Shown here in pieces: positions 58,953 through 64,000 of a stretch of DNA of 64,000 bases (its first letter is position 1; the number at the start of each line of letters is the position of its first letter). Source of the stretch: Camellia lanceoleosa. Taxonomy: Eukaryota > Streptophyta > Magnoliopsida > Ericales > Theaceae. The notes under the pieces were generated by a model. The model saw only the letters and a list, made by a program, of their open reading frames with translations. It ran no database searches and was not told the DNA's origin. The stretch is from the NCBI GenBank assembly GCA_025200525.1, contig CM045767.1:120588021-120652020 (forward strand). Reading direction: 5' to 3'. The position numbers were made by a program, and so were the translations under genes.

Positions 58953-60241
58953 ATGATGATGAATTCTGGGTTTTCCAGAATGTTGTTTAAAATTCAAAAC
59001 ACATTACCAAGGCTCCAAATTCATGCATGACTCACTCGAATATGCAAAAATATTCCCAATTCATATATTTAAAGTTAATTCCATGATTTTAATTCAAGTT
59101 TAAACCTAGGATTTCATGTTTAAAAATTATCTTTCAATTCTTTCTTTGTTTAATGAAACTTAAAATTGAATCTATAAAGCCCTTTAAAAAATATTTGAAT
59201 GTATGAAATTTAACTTAAAATCAAACTAAGTTTTGATTCTTAAATATAAATTATAATTTATTTCCATATTTGTCCAAATTTAAAGTTCATTCATTTTCTC
59301 CATACCAAGCCCAATTTCAAACCCACAAATTCTAAAACATGAATTGATCTTCCAAAACTCTTTAAAAAAATTATGATGCATGTACAATTGAAACTCAATT
59401 TCATGTTAAGACAACTAAATTCAAACCCAAAGTAATTAATTTCTAATTTAACTTCATAAACTTGATCTTGCCTCTAATTCTTCATTTTCTTGTCAATTTC
59501 CTAGCAAATATTGAATATGTGTAATTCAAATAAAACTAACTAATTTAATATATTCCAAAATTTGTTTAAATTAAATAAAGCTCTTAAATTACATTACATG
59601 CATGGGTTAATAATCAAAATCAAATTCCATATTTTCATGAACTCATAGTTCCAAACTTTTCTTCAAAATCAAATATATAATATATTTGCATGGCTCCAAT
59701 CCTTTCAAAACACATGATGCATGCAAATATACATCTCATATATATATATATATATCAAGGTTCACAAATCCAAGTTCAATTTGAAGAATTCCTACAATTA
59801 TTTCCATATTTATTCTTTAATTCTTCCAAATTACATGCATGTAAAAAAATGAGGCCCAAATTCATGCAAGATATTCAACATCAAACCAAAATAATCAATT
59901 TCCATGTTTATCTCCATAATCTTACACTTAACTCAATTTTTCTTCATCTTCTTGATAATTCTTTTTAATTACATGTTGATTCTAAAACTTTCTTAACTCA
60001 TGAACATAACTTCAAAACTCTCTTAATTTCAAGGTGTAGGGAGATTAATCTTTTAAATTAAACTTAGAATCCTTACCTATAATTTTGAGTTTGCAGAATC
60101 TCTTGAGCTCCTCTTACAATTGCTCTTCTTTCTTCCAATCTTTCACCCAAATATAGATTTCTCTATCTACACTCTTTGAGCTCTCTGTCTCTTTCTAAGC
60201 TCTCCAGCACCCTTCACAAGCCAAACCGTCTCTTTTTGACA

Positions 60242-61860
60242 TAAAAAAAATGGCTCAACACAAGACACATATACACACTCTCACTTCTAGTAACACGTGC
60301 ACATACTTGCACATTTCTTTTAGCTCCAACACAACGCTCACATGCACACACACAGATTTCTTTGCACACATACATCCACATATCCTCAAATTCTTAATCA
60401 TTCTATAATTTAATTTATGGTTAATTGAGCAATGTTTGGAGCTTAAGAAGAGAGTCAAGTTATCTGGTGCACTGTCTATTGCTAAAGCAAGTAGAAGAGT
60501 TATGGTCGCACGTATCGTAGCTATGTTTGGAGCTTTTATCAGGTAATTAATTTGCACAAAAATATGGGCATCATGAATCAACAAAATTAGCACTATTTGG
60601 TTTTGTGGAAGCTAAGAGTAAGGGAAGAAGTATATAGATGATGTTGCATTAATCGTGTATCATTATGTAATTTTATAGATTATTTCCTGATATTTAAGTA
60701 CTATATGGTTGAACAATAGGAAATATACAAGGAAAGTTGTTGAATTGTACAAGACTATGACTGCTACCAAAAAAAAAAAAAAAAGGAGTGAAGAAGAAGC
60801 ATAAGAAGAAGAATCATGTGCCACTCATTCGAAGTACTAAATCCACCCTTGTAACCAATTAAAAATGAGGGTATTGTTAACAAGCGGGTAAATAAAATGT
60901 AACTTATAAATTAGTGTAGAGTTAAGAATCTATTTAAGGATAGTAATTGTCATTTTAAGTAATTAGCATTGGCATCTTTAGTCATGTATCCTTTTCCTGG
61001 TAGTGATGAAAAATTGATCCAAGAATACAAGAAGAAATTTTCGTACTAATCTAAAATCAAACAATGTCAAAAGAATTGACATTTCCAAAAATATGATCAA
61101 CCCAATTCAAGAAGCAAAAATCCTATAGCTGAAGCCCAATGAAATGAAATTATCAAAGTTGTTTGCATAAGAAATTTTTTTGCATGTGATGTGTTCCTTT
61201 TTGGTGATAATGAAATTTCTTAGACAGACATAAGTTTAAAAAAGAAAAAAACCAAAAACAAAAAACCGTACTTTTAGTGCTCTAATTTCTTTTATATTCT
61301 TCATCTTAATCACTTAGATTTCTTAGCTAAAAAGTAACCAAATACAATTGGAAGATAGTGAATTGATTGTTATTTATATGTAATTAAACACAAACCCAGT
61401 TGAATAAAAAAAGAAATTAATTAAAAAATGAAAGGCCCAAATGCAATCTTTGGTTTCATCTGTTACTTCATGTATTTCCTTCCCATTTTCATGCTTCTCT
61501 TTCTTAATGGACTCTATGTAATTGACTGACTGACTGAATTACTAAACAGATTGATTGATTGTGCTAGTTTGAATGCAATTCTATCTGTTAACTGGTAAAT
61601 TATCTGTTCATGTTTTATGCTTTAAACTGCAAATTGAAGGCCTTATCAACGGCCGAATCTGAAATTGATTGATGTTTTGTGCTAAGTAAGATTTATATGA
61701 TTTTATGGTATATTTAAATGAAATGTGATTTGGTATGATTAAATTAGATTAAATATTGATAAATTACAAGAGTTGGCCTCATTCACAACCTTGCCACTTA
61801 GTAGCGCACTCCATATCATATTTTGAGACTTGAATCAACACTTATTCATCCATTTGCTTA
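60242..61860. other. AT-rich spacer between two inverted LTRs
   Basis: No pol or gag motif, no RNA gene. Poly(A) at about 60768-60784. The start of the + strand LTR is somewhere at the right end of this stretch and could not be fixed. Confidence 0.5.
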
Positions 61861-61872
61861 CACCAAACCGAC

Positions 61873-61909
<37 letters not shown>

Positions 61910-63883
61910 AGGAGAAAAAACTTGGTTTCATCTTGATTTGCTTGGAGGCTTAGGGATTTTGGAAGATAATTGGCAAGTTGAGCTTTTAGACTTGTAATTG
62001 AGAACTCAAGGTAGGATATTCAACCTCTCATTAATGTATTCAAGGTAGTTCTTGCATGGTTCTTGACTTATGGATGAATTGAGTCTTGATTTAGTCTAAT
62101 AATGTTGAATTGGAGCTTAATTCATGCATGCATGTTCACATTTGTGCATTTTGAGGTTGTTTTTCATGAAATTCCTCATGCATGTTCATATCTTGAGCTT
62201 AGTCCATGAATTCATCTTGTTTTTGAGGCAATTGAGCTCATTTGAGCAAGTAATTGAAGCTTTGAATTTGATTGAACACATGCATGTTACATTTGAAGTA
62301 TGCTCTTGAAGTTTGGTTTGAAATTGGGTTTAATTGACTCACCTTTGGGCCTTGATTTTACAAATTGAGCTTTGAATCATGTTATATTATGAGTTTTAAA
62401 GTGTTTTCCAAAAAATTGGCCTTAAAAGATCAAATTTGATGCATTAAAACTTGGTTTTGAGCTTGAGGTTCAAATCTGGAATTTCCAGAATTTGGACTTA
62501 TGCTCGAGCGGGGAAAGTGGCGCTTGAGCGTGGAATACGTGCTCCCTGCACTTCGCATTGTTTTGCAATCCGCTCAAGTGGGGAAATGCACGCTCGAGCG
62601 GGGACTTGTGTCACACGCTCGAGCGGGTGTCGAGCGCCCATCGAGCATGATTTTCACATATCCAGTACTTTTGCCATATTTTGCAGTCCGCTCGAGCGTG
62701 GGAAATGACACTCGAGCGGGGAACCTTTGTCTGCATGTCCGCTCGAGCGTAGAAAGACACACTCGAGCGTGACCCCTGTTTTCTGAAAATTTTTGTAAAG
62801 TGTTTAAAAGTGCATCCTTGCATCCTTATTCCATCCTAGGCATTCTTAGGCCTAGTTTAAGGCATCTTAATGAGGATATTGATGTAGAACCACACCGAGG
62901 CAAATTAGGGATTAAGTTATTATTTTTCCCGACTGTGTAGCTTAGTGTGTGTTTACTCTATAACTGTGTAGGGTTGGCATCCAGAGACGCTCTAGCTTAT
63001 CTGTAGCCCAGAACTCTGTGAGTAACAATGTTGTAAAGATATATTCAATTGAGATTACTTTCTGAACGAATGATTGAACTGTTTTATGAAATAACACTGC
63101 CATCGAATGAATGCTTGTCCTAATTGTAATCGTATTCGTGGCATCCATAGCAATTTCATCGTTATCGCATCGCATCGCTACTATCACAAAGATCTCTGTC
63201 GGTTCCCATGTCTGGAACCACTACTGTTTACTGATATGATGGCCATCAACTGACTGTTCGGTCTGTTAAGACCTACTGTACTGTTGCTATTGAATGTACC
63301 ATTTATGACTGCTATGATCGAATAACTGTTATACTGATTAATGACTATTTTCAACACTGAAAGGACATTCATTCTTAACCTCGTTACGCATATGTTATTC
63401 ACTGGGTTTTAGCTCACTGCTCATATATATATATATATATATATGTAGGTGTTCAGGCACCGGACTGTTGCTAGAAGCGTCAGGCTAAGCTCCTGTTTTG
63501 TCAAAGCCAACCACTGTGCCTCACAGAGAGGTTTCAAGTCCTTCAAGCTAGGGCTTTTTTGGGGTGTTTTAGATTTCCCCTTTTTGTACCTGGTTTTGTA
63601 ATACTGTATAGACTAAATGATGTTGTACTGTACTGTTCTAACAGGGACTAGGTCCCTGTCCTAGATGACTGTTTATGGATGTATATGTATTGTTTATGTG
63701 TATATGTATGAAAAGTCTTTTTGTATACAGAATGTCACAGCTCATTGGACGTCTTCTATTTACTGTTTTGGCTTCCGCCAAATTTCTGACTCAGACATCG
63801 TTTTACTTTTAAGCAGTGCCTTCGTAATCTCGGACATGGCGGTTATGGTGCTAAACCCATATGGGCGGGTTTGGGTCGTGACA
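61861..63883 (+). repeat. 5' LTR of an element running off the right edge
   Basis: Ends GGTCGTGACA at 63883, followed by GAG and the PBS. The left limit is approximate; a (GA)n run lies at 61873-61908. It contains nine or so CTCGAG-type motifs (62510-62775) and a (TA)n run at about 63424-63444. Its 3' part is the inverse of 57429 onward. The TGTCA..TGACA termini and Met-type PBS are common in gypsy chromovirus-like and copia families, so the superfamily is left open. Confidence 0.7.
62510..62775. promoter_or_regulatory. Cluster of palindromic CGCTCGAGCG motifs
   Basis: GCTCGAGCG or close variants occur about nine times in 265 bp, several as the full palindrome CGCTCGAGCG. Spacing is irregular (about 20-40 bp). 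It lies in the first half of the LTR. A protein-binding role is inferred. Confidence 0.55.
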
Positions 63884-63886
63884 GAG

Positions 63887-63898
63887 TGGTATCAGAGC
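63887..63898 (+). other. Primer-binding site, tRNA-iMet type
   Basis: TGGTATCAGAGC, three bases after the LTR end, is the standard plant PBS complementary to the 3' end of initiator Met tRNA. It shows that the element continues to the right of the window. Confidence 0.9.
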
Positions 63899-64000
63899 GA
63901 TATTAAACCACGAGTTATACCGCACACACGTGTCCAAATGAGCTATAGGATGTCCTAGAAAAGTAATAGGGCATTACATGAGCATGAAAAGTGTGTGTGA

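Larger units (their letters stand above)
57429..60241 (-). repeat. Long LTR of another family, - strand, solo or 3' LTR
   Basis: It starts on the + strand TGTCATGACCCAAACCCG, the inverse of the end of the LTR at 63883 (GGGTTTGGGTCGTGACA). Shared landmarks in inverse order include GGATGCCACGAATAC (near 58290), a (TA)n run and the GCTCGAGCG cluster. No PBS complement lies to its left, so it is not a 5' LTR. The right end is set at TTTTTGACA, which is uncertain. The interior is AT-rich and non-coding. Confidence 0.65.

Noticed and set aside
60255..60593. 112-codon - strand frame with Cys and Val runs
   Set aside because: Lies at an LTR edge in CA-rich low-complexity DNA; no domain, no conserved start.
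62451..62823. Overlapping frames with RSSVE / ARAG repeats on both strands
   Set aside because: Translation of the CTCGAGCG motif cluster, not a protein.
63665..63958. 97-codon + strand frame at the right edge
   Set aside because: Runs across the LTR end and the PBS, so it cannot be an element gene.
1..64000. A host protein-coding gene, tRNA or rRNA
   Set aside because: Every coding stretch with recognisable motifs belongs to a mobile element; no cloverleaf or rRNA sequence was recognised by eye, though a tRNA scan could not be run.

Overview
The window is a eudicot-like plant nuclear interval made almost entirely of transposable elements. It holds several Ty3/gypsy LTR retrotransposons of the Tat type (recognised by a second, plant-like RNase H between RT/RNase H and integrase), an L1-type LINE with plant-style zf-RVT and RNase H ends, a Ty1/copia remnant, AT-rich foldback elements and long LTRs of another family. 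I found no convincing host gene, tRNA, rRNA or CRISPR array. Species cannot be told from this sequence.

Layout. 1-1319 is the 3' part of a Tat-type LTR on the + strand, joined directly to a LINE endonuclease fragment (1320-1888). 1889-13343 is Tat element 1 on the - strand: gag, protease, RT, RNase H, second RNase H and integrase run leftwards from 13343 to 8045. Beyond pol come a 101-bp tandem repeat, an intact 306-codon + strand ORF, a 120-bp tandem repeat and an intron-containing + strand gene, both genes antisense to the element. 13352-23707 is Tat element 2 on the - strand, with LTRs, PBS, polypurine tract and gag but no pol; it is a non-autonomous element with a 58-bp tandem repeat near its 3' end. 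Element 2 sits in the antisense gene of Tat element 3 (23708-36167, - strand), whose pol is itself split by a 4-kb solo LTR (27077-31100). Element 3 abuts a copia RNase H remnant.

36.5-44.4 kb holds two related foldback elements and a 5.5-kb LINE with a 16-bp target-site duplication, possibly inside another inverted-repeat element. 44377-57428 is Tat element 5 on the - strand (LTRs, PBS, gag, PR, RT, RH, aRNH, INT), again with a + strand antisense gene, here encoding a plant-mobile-domain-like protein. Its right LTR is broken by a long LTR of another family (57429 to about 60241). A second, + strand LTR of that family ends at 63883 with a tRNA-iMet-type PBS, so its element runs off the right edge.

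How the parts work together. In all three Tat elements that keep pol, a + strand gene lies downstream of pol and antisense to it. Two of these genes are relatives sharing an intron position, and the third has its own intron of similar size (about 87 bp). Because the introns lie on the antisense strand, they would not be removed from the element's genomic RNA. Most gag-pol genes are dead, with nonsense codons and single losses of catalytic residues, mostly of the kind expected from cytosine deamination. The best-preserved coding pieces are the 306-codon ORF and the first part of LINE ORF1.
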